A stretch of 64,000 bases of DNA. Source: Undaria pinnatifida. Taxonomy: Eukaryota; Sar; Phaeophyceae; Laminariales; Alariaceae. Location: assembly GCA_012845835.1 (NCBI GenBank), contig JABAKD010000018.1, positions 9,649,759 to 9,713,758 on the forward strand. Direction: 5' to 3'. Position 1 is the first letter of the stretch. Every line of letters begins with the position of its first letter. A program made the position numbers and the translations under genes. Shown piece by piece: positions 9,361 to 18,647 of the stretch. The notes beneath the pieces were generated by a model. That model had not been told where the DNA came from. It was given only the letters and a program-made list of their open reading frames with translations, and searched no databases.

Positions 9361-10653
9361 TGTTAAGGAATTAGTGGGGTATTAGTCCGTTTGACCACAT
9401 GCAAAAGGTTAACCAATAGCTTACCCAAACTAAGTCTTATAACGCTCTTCCCCCCCCGAAACGGCGGGATAGCAGGTCGGCCGGATATACGGGCGGACCT
9501 GTCAAGTATCCAAGCCGTTTCATTTCCTGGGGATACCGGGAAGATTATTTTTCAAGTTCGACATGGGGAAAATCTGAAAAGGTTATTATTGTGGATGGTG
9601 GGGATCGAACCCACGACCCAAAAAACCCATGGTCCTGCCGACGACGCCATTTGTTAAGGAATTAGTGGGGTATTAGTCCGTTTGACCACTTGCAAAAGGT
9701 TAACCAATAGCTTACTCAAACTAAGCCTTATAACATCAACCAATAAATAGCTTACCCAAACTAAAAGCCTTGCATCAGTTATATACCACTCTTCCCCCCT
9801 GAAACGGCGGGATAGCAGATCGGCCGTATATATTATAAAAATTAAAATACACTCCAGCTGTGAGATCGAAGATTTCGTCGAAACTCATCTTTGCAAGCTG
9901 TGTGTGATACTCCGATCGCGCGCATTACGAGTTGTGTGTCCTCATTAAGGATATAGGTCGGCGACTCCCCTTACAACTACAGTGTAGCTATCAGGGTCAA
10001 CAGGATGATTTTAGTCAGTCTGTGCGCGGAAACTATAAAACCCGTTTCTGAGGGGGACAAAATCTGACAGCTGTGAAGGGAAAGGGGGGCCTGGTTTTGA
10101 TCAAAAGCGAGCGGGTTTGGAGGGGGGCGGGGGGGGGGGGGGGGGGGGAAAGGGGCAATTTGTGCATGTAAGCTATAAATCCTTTCGAGGGGATAAATCT
10201 GACGGTTTTGGCACCAGTATATTATTGGGGGCGGGGGGGGGTGGGGGGGTGGGGGGGGGGGGGGGCAGCTCAATATGTGCCTGGAAACTATACATTATTT
10301 TGAGGGGATAAATGTGACATTTTTGGAAATAATACATCAGTTTATCATGTATATCCTGGGGTAATTCGTACAATCAGATATATACGGGCGGACCTGTCAA
10401 TAATAGCCGTTTCATTTCCTGGGTATACCGGGGAGAGTATTGTTCAAGTTCGACATGGGGAAAGTCTGAAAAAGTTTGTTGGTGATGGATGTGGGACTCG
10501 AACCCACGATCCAAAAAACCCATGGTCGGTCGACGACGCCATTTGTTAAGGAATTATTAGTGAGGTATTAGTCCGCACGTTTGACCACTTTTGCAAAAAG
10601 TTATAAACATCGCCAATATAGCTTACCCAAAAACTAAAAGCCTTATAATAACA
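9361..10653 (-). mobile_element. Tandem TRIM array (three short LTRs, two interiors), minus orientation
   Basis: Three short LTRs lie at 9361-9443, 9652-9735 and 10544-10653 (the last expanded by small insertions). Between them are two TRIM interiors, each with a reverse polypurine tract at the left, the T-arm-like block, and a primer-binding site abutting the next LTR (9633-9650 and 10525-10541). The second interior is split by a 0.55-kb dispersed repeat. After 9735 a partial second copy of LTR sequence (about 9736-9790) repeats the CAATA...AAAGCCTT portion. Chains sharing LTRs like this usually come from LTR-LTR recombination. Confidence 0.8.
9831..10378 (-). mobile_element. Dispersed G-tract repeat (type A, long form) inserted into TRIM
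   Basis: Begins TATTATAAAAATTAAAATAC, contains short-ORF copy 2 (ATG at 9888, MSFDEIFDLTAGVYFNFYNI), then about 130 bp of conserved sequence. Three modules of GGAAACTATAAA / GAGGGGGACAAA / TCTGACAG type follow, separated by G tracts (10124-10148 and 10228-10266). TRIM sequence resumes at about 10378 with TATACGGGCGG. The ATATA on both sides may be a target duplication. Related long copies are at 20215-20697 and 39905-40350. Confidence 0.75.
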
Positions 10654-10994
10654 TAATACTCCGATCGCGCGTATTACTGGGTATGAGAAAATATGCATCA
10701 CATGCACATGTAACAGGTAGCAGTTGACGAGTTATACGCAACAACACCGGCAAGTAGGTGGAATCTATTGAACATTTTCTGGCCACAGGCTGTAATGTAC
10801 GGCAGGGCGTGTCCTACATCTCATTATATTTTCACAATACAAAATAGGCAATAATATGTTCTTGATTTTCGTAATAATACAAGCCGAGCCTGAAATAAAA
10901 TCTTGACTGCCAAATAATTTTGTAAATTATCAGTAGTCAGAGGGAATTTCAAATTTCTGGCCTTCCATTGTCACCGGTCTCGGAGTGAATGAGT
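10654..10994. other. AT-rich spacer
   Basis: About 340 bp with no recognised gene or repeat between the TRIM array and the next element. It ends with the GAGT target-site copy at 10991-10994. Confidence 0.5.
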
Positions 10995-11267
10995 TGTTAA
11001 GATACGGCCTCGAAAGGCCTGTAGGTATCCGAATTTGAGATCATTTGGATGAGTTTCGTATGATAGGGTTGGCGGTTTATATTCGGGGAAGTTAGGAATT
11101 AGATCGGAGGCACGTGCCTCCGATCTCAGAAGCTATCCCGGGCTTTGGTGGAAACGAATAAATAAAGCTACATCTCCACGAAGGAACGAAAGTGAGTACT
11201 CTCCGAGGACCTGCTCAATTGGCAGACCTGCAGGGGCCACTCTGTGTTCCCCACCTTTAATTTAACA
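10995..11267 (+). repeat. 5' LTR (273 bp)
   Basis: Contains the 24-bp palindrome (11102-11125) and GAATAAATAAAGC further 3', a possible polyadenylation signal (AATAAA). Confidence 0.88.
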
Positions 11268-11295
11268 TGTGGCGTCGACGGCAGGACAAAAAAAA

Positions 11296-12102
11296 ATGAA
11301 TTTGGATCTCCCTTCCGACCTTCCTGGTTCGGACGCTCGTCGGCGTGTGGCCGTCGAGCGCTGCAAACCCTGTGCCAACCCCCACGACAGCGGGGACATG
11401 CCCAAATACCTACCGGCGGGGCTGACACAGTATGTGCTCAACAATTTTTCCAAGAAGTCCCCGCCGTACCACGTCACTCAAGGCGACGTTTCGACTCCCC
11501 TCCAACGGCTGGAGGTGGAGCAGATCACTGGTCATCAGTCGGTATGGGGGCGAGGTGGCGTCATCGCGGTGCTATACAAGACGCATTGGGCGGGACTCTC
11601 CGAACCGTCCTGGGAGCGGGAAATGGACCTTCACCTCTTCCGCTCCCACATCTTGCGTTATTGGGCCGGAACCCCGGACCAGCACCGCCAAACCAACCGC
11701 CTTTACCGCCGAATGCGGATTGGAGCGGCACAGCGTGAGCTCTCCCGCAACAACGGGGAACGTTTCCTAGCGCCGGGCTACGCCTGTGTTCCCCGCACCG
11801 ATTGGCTCCGTCGCTACCACGACACAGTACTCCCAAGGGGAGCCCACTTTTGGTACAAGGGAGACGATGGTTTATGGTGGCTAGGAAAAATCAGCGCGAG
11901 CACTACCGAGGACAAGGTATACCTGGTCCGCTTTCTGGACGACCCGGGACCGATTAAACACCCTCTTCCCCCGGCGCGCTACACGACTTCAACGGGAGCC
12001 GTACGAGGCTCTTGGTGCTTGCAAGTTCACATCGCCAGTGCGTTTCCTCGGGGAATCCAACGTAACGTGGACGAATCTCGAGGCGCGACCGTGGCCAGTT
12101 GA
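11296..12102 (+). CDS. Chromodomain plus Tudor-like protein of LTR element
   Basis: An intact 268-codon ORF. The ATG at 11296 is the first after the primer site; the frame is open a little further upstream but without an ATG. About residues 70-125 fit a chromodomain (VEQITGHQSVWGRGG, then YKTHWAGLSEPSWEREMDL and HILRYW). About residues 160-225 read GYACVPRTDWLRRYHD, then GAHFWYKGDDGLWWLGKI and VRFLDDPGPIKHPLPPARY. That is the WWLGKI/VRFLDDPGP module found behind the integrase in chromodomain Ty3-type elements. In intact elements these domains guide integration to chromatin. Here they stand alone directly behind the primer-binding site, with no integrase core. The ORF has no lesion, which suggests recent insertion or selection. 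Confidence 0.8.
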   Translation: MNLDLPSDLPGSDARRRVAVERCKPCANPHDSGDMPKYLPAGLTQYVLNNFSKKSPPYHVTQGDVSTPLQRLEVEQITGHQSVWGRGGVIAVLYKTHWAGLSEPSWEREMDLHLFRSHILRYWAGTPDQHRQTNRLYRRMRIGAAQRELSRNNGERFLAPGYACVPRTDWLRRYHDTVLPRGAHFWYKGDDGLWWLGKISASTTEDKVYLVRFLDDPGPIKHPLPPARYTTSTGAVRGSWCLQVHIASAFPRGIQRNVDESRGATVAS

Positions 12103-12656
12103 CTTCCGAGCCACCACCGCTCCTCGATAGCTCTTCATTTTTTTGAGTTATGAGTTTTGCGTCTTTGTCTTTGGGTTGTTCGTAGTGTCCTGAGAGTCTT
12201 TGTCGAGTTTTGGGGCGGTTCTTTCCATTTTTTTTTCTGTCCTGCCGAACCCCCTGCTCAGTGCCGGGTCAGGGTTCGGGTAAAACGCCGCTATCTGAGG
12301 CGCAGGGCTGTCGTATTTTCGTCATTGTTCAATTTCGCCCTGCCGACGCCCTCCTCAGCCCAGAGCCGGGGGGCGACCAGTGTACGGGTCTGAGTGTCTT
12401 CTTTCATGTTTTGTGTGTTGTATTTGTTCTGCTTTGTTTTTTTTCGTCTAAACACTTCCTCCCCTAGCGGGGCTGTAGGTGTTGACGCCTTCCATCCCGG
12501 GTATTCGTCGTTTCCTCGTCTAACCCCCCGCCTTGCCGATGGCCCGCGGGAGGTTTTTCGCATGACTTCTCCCTTGTGTTAGCGTTCCCCTCCATATCGA
12601 CGAGGGCTCGCCTCGCCATAGTACCTTTTTTGTGGTTGGTTTACCGTAGAGCCTTT
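12103..12656 (+). other. 3' untranslated interior of the chromodomain element
   Basis: No conserved ORF. T-rich runs alternate with two AGCCC/GCCGGG-containing blocks of similar sequence (about 12240-12275 and 12335-12375). It ends with the CTTT target copy (12653-12656) of the inserted TRIM. Confidence 0.5.
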
Positions 12657-13028
12657 TGTTAAAAGGCTTAGTTTGGGTAAGCTATCGGTTAACCTGTGCA
12701 AGTGGTCAAACGGACTAATACCCTACTAAGTCCTTAACAAATGGCGTCGTCGGCAGGACCATGGGTTTTTGGGTCGTGGGTTCGATCCCCACATCCACCA
12801 TAATAAACTTTTTCAGATTTTCCCATGGCGAACTTGAAAAATACTCTCCCCGGTATACCCAGGAAATGAAACGGCTTGGATATATTGACAGAGGTCCGCC
12901 GTATATCCGGCCGACCTGCTATCCCGCCGTTTCAGGGGGGGAGAGTGTTAAAAGGCTTAGTTTGGGTAAGCTATCGGTTAACCTGTGCAAGTGGTCAAAC
13001 GGACTAATACCCTACTAAGTCCTTAACA
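12657..13028 (+). mobile_element. Complete TRIM element, 372 bp, identical LTRs
   Basis: LTRs at 12657-12739 and 12946-13028 are 83 bp each and identical by eye, with TGTTAA...TTAACA ends. The primer-binding site TGGCGTCGTCGGCAGGACC starts at 12742. The polypurine tract CAGGGGGGGAGAG ends at 12945. CTTT lies on both sides (12653-12656 and 13029-13032), so the target duplication is 4 bp. No ORF of note. This is a textbook terminal-repeat retrotransposon in miniature, and the LTR identity points to a very recent insertion into the chromodomain element. Confidence 0.93.
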
Positions 13029-13122
13029 CTTTCCTGCCCCCCCCGCCACACCGGCGGCATGCGGCAGGTTCTAGAGCCTTTTCTGCCCCCCCCGCCACAC
13101 CGGCGGCATGCGGCAGTTTTTT
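13029..13122 (+). repeat. Tandem duplication with C8 and CCGGCGGCATGCGGCAG
   Basis: Two copies, about 52 bp apart, of CTTT-CTG-C8-GCCACACCGGCGGCATGC. The TRIM target site lies at the start of the first copy. It may be a small variable-number repeat of the element's interior. Confidence 0.8.
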
Positions 13123-13329
13123 TTTTATGGGTGACTATTGCCTTGCTGTAGGGTCTGCTTTTCTTTCTGCTACTTTTCTTCGCGTGTTCCTGGCTCCATA
13201 GCCAGACGGTTAGAGGTGTGGGAGTGGGGTTTGAGGAGCCACATCTTCGACTCATGGTCTAGTTCGTAGAACCGGAGTTTCCCCGAATCTCCCATATTTC
13301 TGCATATGCGACTCATCAGGGTGGGCTAG

Positions 13330-13602
13330 TGTTAAGATACGGCCTCGAAAGGCCTGTAGGTATCCGAATTTGAGATCATTTGGATGGGTTTCGTATGATA
13401 AGGTTGGCGGTTTATATTCGGGGAAGTTAGGAATTAGATCGGAGGCACGTGCCTCCGATCTCAGAAGCTATCCCGGGCTTTGGTGGAAACGAATAAATAA
13501 AGCTACATCTCTACGAAGGAACGAAAGTGAGTACTCTCCGAGGACCTGCTCAATTGGCAGACCTGCAGGGGGCACTCTGTGTTCCCCACCTTTAATTTAA
13601 CA
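13330..13602 (+). repeat. 3' LTR (273 bp)
   Basis: Nearly identical to the 5' LTR at 10995-11267. It carries the palindrome at 13437-13460 and is followed by the GAGT target copy. Confidence 0.88.
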
Positions 13603-13662
13603 GAGTGCTGCTGTTTGCTATTATTTTTATTATTTTTGCCCTCCGACAATAATACCGGTAGT

Positions 13663-13756
13663 TGTTATAAGGCTTAGTTTGGGTAAGCTATCTTGGTTAA
13701 TTAACCTTTTTTTGCAAGTAAGTGGTCAAACGGACTAATACCCCACTAATTCCTTA
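13663..13756 (+). mobile_element. Solo short LTR of the TRIM family
   Basis: TGTTATAAGGCTTAGTTTGG through CCACTAATTCCTTAA. It contains small insertions, and no primer-binding site or interior follows. It runs directly into a GTT microsatellite. Confidence 0.8.
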
Positions 13757-13765
13757 ATTAGCATA

Positions 13766-13960
<195 letters not shown>

Positions 13961-16449
13961 TACCATTATTAATGTATCTATAAGTGTACGAGGAGCCCGT
14001 TCTTTTTCTTTTTCTTTCTTCCGTGCCGAGTCCGCGCAGTGCACGTAGTCTGGTGTGCTGGCTTTATTTGCATACTTTGTTCCGCCCCCGCATTCATTGC
14101 GTTCGGCATTGCATGGCCAAATCACCTACCACAAGGTCCTGCGTGTGCAATGATGTGATGACATCTATCTATTATATTTTTTTGTAGTTTCGTAACCACA
14201 GAGCGCGGTCGCGGCTCGGACACTGCTGTTTATTATGCTGGATGTAAAATAGGTGGAGTTTTTGGTTTTTACCAGTTGGTTTTTACCGCCCGTTTCATGG
14301 TATATATGTTGTTTCGCTACGGAATACAATCACATAATACCACGGGATCTTTTTGTTACCGTCCTAGCCTATAGAGCGGCGGGATTCCACTTTCGATCAC
14401 GGGATCCCACGAGCCGTGGGTTTTGTTTTGTTGTGTTCAGAAATTGAAACGCGCGGAGACACTGCACTTGCTGGAGAAGGTGCTCCTGCTCGGTTTGGGC
14501 AGGGTAGGCTGGTCAACGAATTGATCCCTTCGCATGACCAACGTGGGTAGAGGCCCGTCCTCCTGCTGTGGAGACCTAAGGACGGTGGTGCAATCGTCAG
14601 CGCGGTTGGACGGTGGAGGTGGTTGATTTTGGTCCAACAGCGGCAGCAGCAGGAGGAACAGCAGCAGCAGCTGCATCAGCAGCACTAATTTTCAATTTTG
14701 GTGAGTCCTCTTCTTGTTGCTGCCAGGGTTTGGTGAGGGGTGCATTACATGCATTCGCTTGTTTGTCCACCAGAAGTGCCTAGCCGGTGACTGTTCACTG
14801 CGTTTCAGCGCGAGAAGGGTGTATAGCAGCCATGCCGTGCCTGGCGCCACCAGATATTCCCAACTCCCAACGCTCAATTTCAAAATTTTCTCGGCAAGCG
14901 AGCTCTTGAGTGAAAGTCAAGAGTTGGCGGTCTTGCGGGAGTTTCGAATATGCCTGCTGTACATCTGATACCATCATTGGCAAACTCCATGTCGCATTCC
15001 GTTCGCAATGAGGCCGTGCCGTCTCAACTTTAGGACGCACAGGGGTGCCTTGTCTCGGGCAAGACCCTTCCACAGTGCACAAGCGCAAAAGAAAGTCAAA
15101 GACTGCGTATCATATGATACCGCTGTGCAGTGTGAACAAGCGCACGATTTTGATTTTCTGATTGTTTTTGGCAAAGTCTCATCAAAATGCACCACGTACA
15201 AAATCTCGGTTTTGTTCGCATAACCGCACCACTCAACCCTACGATGCTATCATATAATATTTGTGCAAGCAGCCCACAAGCAGCTGCCCACAAGTACCCA
15301 TGCTATTTCCACATCCATAGAAATCAGGCATTTTGCTGCTGCATCCTATTTACCCTTTGAATAGATACGGCAGTCGTAGGGACACCGGTACTACCACAGC
15401 TTGCAGTTTTTTTGCGAGGCATGTATATAGAGAACCCGAAGTATACAACAGGTAAAAGAGCGTGTAGGAAAACCCGGAAGATTGTTTTCACAACATGAAG
15501 ACACGATACGATCCTCGGTATCGAATGCCATTTGAAGACGAGGCAAGGCGTAAATAACAGCCAGCCGCATGTTTTTTTTTCACGGGATGGATGTGTAGTC
15601 TATAACCGCAGATGGCAATTTTTTTACAACCGGATTGATGTTGGTTGTGGTATGGTACAGATGTACAGATCATTCTTTCGAGTGGGAGATTCTTCGTCGA
15701 ACGCACTGAAGAAAGAGCAAAGCATCACTAGATCTGTTCCTACAACCACCTGTTACCACGATCTGTCTGGGATGCATTGCATGTGGACTCTCGAGGAAGG
15801 CAACGAATTGCCAGGTACGTCTTCGCACTGCTATCCATCGGATGGTTGATGATGCATGCACGTGCGAAATTTTTTTAATGCTTGGTCTGTACCAGGTACG
15901 TTTGTACACGTACCAGTCGTACATACGTATGATTTTCGTATCCTTCATAAAGCATTGTAATACAATAGCCAGCAGCAGTTAAGTTCGAACGTCTTACCAC
16001 CAGCACACAGCAGCAGCCAGTACAGAGCACAGGATACTGCTCGTATGGTTAGGATTAAAGAGTTGATGTTTTTACATAGCGGCATCGTCAGTGACTGATG
16101 TGCAAACGGTGAAGCATAAACAATAAAAAACACAACAATGGCAGGCTCGAGGCAGGTTTGTTCGATGTGCGGTGTTCAAGCGTGTCATGCGACTCAGACT
16201 AATAGGCTGCGAACCCGCGGGCTGCTTTGCGTTGCTTTTTACTTACACGTCTCGCGTGTTGCATTTGGGTGCATGCTGGCTTTCTCGTACGGGATGGAAA
16301 TCGATCAATCGCTCTTGAAGTTGACGGTTCACTCAAATCAAGACCTCGGATATGATAACACAATTATCAATCAATTGCAACAATACATGTTTCGTCAAGT
16401 GCTTTTTGGTGTAAAGAGGAGAAGTTTTTTGTCACACATGACTGGTGAC
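13961..16449. other. Unassigned region
   Basis: No recognisable gene. A short Gln-rich plus-strand frame (about 14633-14688, QQRQQQEEQQQQLHQQH) ends at a stop and could be a stray exon, but no splice partner was found. GTACCAGGTAC occurs near 15889. Confidence 0.4.
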
Positions 16450-16572
16450 TCGCTGCGCGAGAAGGCACTTGGCGATCGTCGGCAGTGGCGGAATGTTTTA
16501 TCACATTTGGCCGCGCGAGAAGTCACTTGACGATGGTCGGGAGTGGCGGAATGTTTTGTCACACTTGACTGG
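16450..16572. repeat. Tandem duplication, about 58 bp x 2
   Basis: The block GCGCGAGAAG..CACTTG..CGAT..GTGGCGGAATGTTTT is repeated twice (about 16457-16510 and 16514-16566). Confidence 0.75.
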
Positions 16573-16613
16573 TGGAATGTTCATCGCTACAGACGTGGTT
16601 CGCTTGACCAAAC

Positions 16614-17283
16614 TTAGTTTACGTTGTAGACCCCCTGCAATCCATGGCCACTACTGTGAACGTCCCGAGGCCAAAGCCCTCTCCAACCGTCGGGGGCGTC
16701 ATACGCTTCCCGTGCGTCCCATAGGGTGGCGTACGCCACTCTTCTCCCCCGCGTGTCGATGGTTACTGTCGCTGGCGCTTTTCGGCGCAGTTCCGCGAGC
16801 GCGTTGATGGCGTCCATTGGGGGGTGGAAGGCGCCCTTCATGAAATCGCGGGCGGCGCCTCTGTCGCGCAATACAGCACTCGGCAAGACTATGAATAGGC
16901 CCCCAAGAGTTTTACCCCTAGATACAGCGGTGTACCCCTGGCCCTGGGCGAAGAATCCTCTACTCGGAATCCACACGGCAACCCGCTCGAACCCAACACC
17001 CTGTACCCTATGTATGGTCATACAAGCGACGACCATGAGCGGCCACTGTTTCACTATGTACGCTCCGCTGACGGCAACTCCCCTGCAGAACGGCGGTGAC
17101 GTGAAGCACGATGAGGTTGGCGATTTCATTATTGAGGCGGAGAATGTCGCCGAGAGGATGCTCGTATTTAGTCCCCTGTAAAGGTAACAGCAGAATTCGG
17201 CGGGCAAGGCCGCATGGTGTGAGGACAATGTGCGCATGGGTTACGTTGTACGCAGGTGTAGGATGTAACGTGCTGAAAGACAA
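16614..17283 (-). pseudogene. PIF1/Helitron-type helicase C-terminal fragment
   Basis: The minus frame ending at 16614 contains VVACMTIHRVQGVGFERVAV (helicase motif V region) and GQGYTAVSRGKTLGGLFIVL (motif VI with the SR pair). This is the hallmark tail of PIF1-family helicases, including those of Helitrons. The preceding segment (LNNEIANLIVLHVTAVLQG at about 17100) lies in another frame, so at least one frameshift or short intron separates them. Walker A and B motifs, an HUH Rep domain and Helitron ends were not found. Downstream (lower coordinates) about 60 codons follow to the stop. Best read as a decayed piece of a transposon helicase. Confidence 0.72.
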
Positions 17284-17584
17284 GAACCATTGTTACAGGA
17301 CGCACACACGTAGCTGGAGACGCCTACATACATAGGAGATGATGGATACACAGGTGACGGAACGCATTTGCACCGCAGGAACGCTGGTGGAAGGTGAGGT
17401 AGTAGACTATAGCAGGTTCGAAGACGTACGGGTATGCTACAAACGCAAACACACGGGAGTACTGCTGCGCTACACATGTACGTACTCTACACACGCTGCG
17501 AGAGCGGTGTGCACGCCGCTGTACATACAAACACAGCTGTGACCATGCTGAGTGCGTAGCGTATAAGCAATGCCGTGTACATAC

Positions 17585-17989
17585 CTGTCCCAAGAAGGTG
17601 CAGTTCCCGTTGAGCAGAGAGTGCCAGCCGCAGTTGCCATCCCCCCTGCACGGAACAGTGCGAGTGTTCCGGCGCTGTAGAACGAGGCCATTCGGGCAGT
17701 GCAATTGCTGAATGGATTGTTGTTGCCCTCGCAAGGCGGAAGGATGTAGGACGAACTCCAAGCGATGAGGCAGAGAGAGCCCTGCAAATTTGTATTGGAA
17801 CAGTTGGTCTCCCCAGTCGTCAAGATACCGCTCTGCTGCAAGGACGTTCCGCTGCATGTTGTGCAGAGATTCAAACGCAGCACCAGGTGGTGGTACGCCG
17901 TGACGTTTGAAGAGGGCGAAGAACACGCAGCCGCAGAGGAGGAGGAGCGTAGAACGAGCGAAGGGGCTCATAGCAGACACCCACAGCAC
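17585..17989 (-). pseudogene. OTU-like cysteine protease fragment
   Basis: The minus frame reads NTRTVPCRGDGNCGWHSLL, the D-G-N-C-x-x-x-S/A-L signature holding the catalytic cysteine of OTU deubiquitinases. A strong splice donor (CAG/GTATGT, exon end at 17585) follows about 10 residues later. The His end of the OTU fold was not identified. About 100 residues upstream are open but unrecognised. The helicase tail lies about 350 bp downstream on the same strand. OTU domains and PIF1-type helicases occur together in some Helitron-like elements, so the two are probably parts of one relic. Confidence 0.6.
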
Positions 17990-17998
17990 GCTCCGGAG

Positions 17999-18592
17999 AC
18001 CACCAGCGCTGGGTTGGCAGGCCAGCCGAAGGGTGCTTGTATGCTACTACTAGCAGTGTAGAGTGTGTTGGTGTTCGTGTGTGTGTCCCAAAATGCACCC
18101 ACGAAGTGGTTGTTTGCGTGCGAGGTTGTAGTTCGTCACGCCGTTTGATTTGAATCGCAGCCGTTTGAATTTTATGGTTTTGTAAGGACGAGGAGGGTTT
18201 TTTGGGAAGGGATTTTTTTGTCCGCAGCCCAGGGCACAACGAAGTGAAATGTTTGTGTGTTGTGTTGTTTTTTTTTGTTGTCCCGCATCGTGATGTAGCA
18301 GGATCGAACAGCAGAGGCGCAAACGTTCAAGCGCATGCACCACCAGCGCTGGGTTGGCAGGCCAGCCGAAGGGTGGTTGTATGCTACTACTAGCAGTGTA
18401 GAGTGTGTAGGTGTTCGTGTGTGTGTCCCAAAATGCACCACCAGCGCTGGGTTGGCAGGCCAGCCGAAGGGTGCTTGTATGCTACTACTAGCAGTGTAGA
18501 GTGTGTTGGTGTTCGTGTGTGTGTCCCAAAATGCACCACCAGCACTGGGTTGGCAGGGCAGCCGAACGGTGCTTGGATGCTAGTAGCAGTGT
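17999..18592. repeat. 99-bp tandem repeat (about 3.5 units) interrupted by about 240 bp
   Basis: The unit starts CACCAGCGCTGGGTTGGCAG and ends GTGTGTGTCCCAAAATG. One unit lies at about 17999-18095. After an unrelated insert of about 240 bp, units at about 18338-18436 and 18437-18535 and a partial at 18536-18592 are head to tail. The CAGCGCTG core is palindromic. There are no spacers, so this is not a CRISPR array. Confidence 0.88.
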
Positions 18593-18647
18593 CGGGGGGG
18601 GGCGACGCGCCCCCCCCCGAACCCCCCCCCCCGGGCCCGACACAGTG
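18588..18647. other. G9/C9/C11 hairpin-forming tract
   Basis: AGTGTCGG with a G run, then a C run and a second C run ending CCCGACACAGTGTG. The outer arms (GTGTCGGG and CCCGACAC) and the G/C runs can pair. It is a candidate cruciform or G-quadruplex and a likely site of replication slippage. Confidence 0.7.

Larger units (their letters stand above)
5004..9443 (-). mobile_element. Degenerate LTR retroelement carrying Gag and NADAR
   Basis: Read on the minus strand: a short LTR (9443 to 9361, TGTT...AACA type), a primer-binding site two bases inside it (TGGCGTCGTCGGCAAGAC), an RG-rich open frame, Gag with a CCHC knuckle, a Pro/Ser-rich frame and a NADAR domain. No protease, reverse transcriptase, RNase H or integrase signature could be found, so the element is non-autonomous or has lost pol. 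The 3' end is unclear: the next LTR-like sequence (4652-4834) belongs to a different LTR family. An in-frame stop in gag and frameshifts in NADAR show that this copy is decayed. Confidence 0.7.
10995..13602 (+). mobile_element. Non-autonomous LTR element with chromodomain ORF
   Basis: Two 273-bp LTRs (10995-11267 and 13330-13602) in direct orientation begin TGTTAAGATACGG and end TTTAATTTAACA. They differ at about four positions by eye. GAGT flanks both sides (10991-10994 and 13603-13606), a 4-bp target duplication. The site after the 5' LTR (TGGCGTCGACGGCAGGAC) is the same tRNA-Ser-like primer site with one change. The interior holds one intact ORF and a TRIM inserted at 12657-13028, and has no reverse transcriptase. 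It looks recently active and dependent on helpers. Confidence 0.88.

Noticed and set aside
12750-12800. Possible tRNA gene around GGTTCGATCCCC
   Set aside because: A T-arm can be drawn, but there is no matching acceptor, D-arm or anticodon arm, and the block is part of a TRIM interior repeated elsewhere.
17999-18592. CRISPR-like array
   Set aside because: Units of 99 bp are head to tail with no unique spacers, in eukaryotic DNA; a minisatellite.
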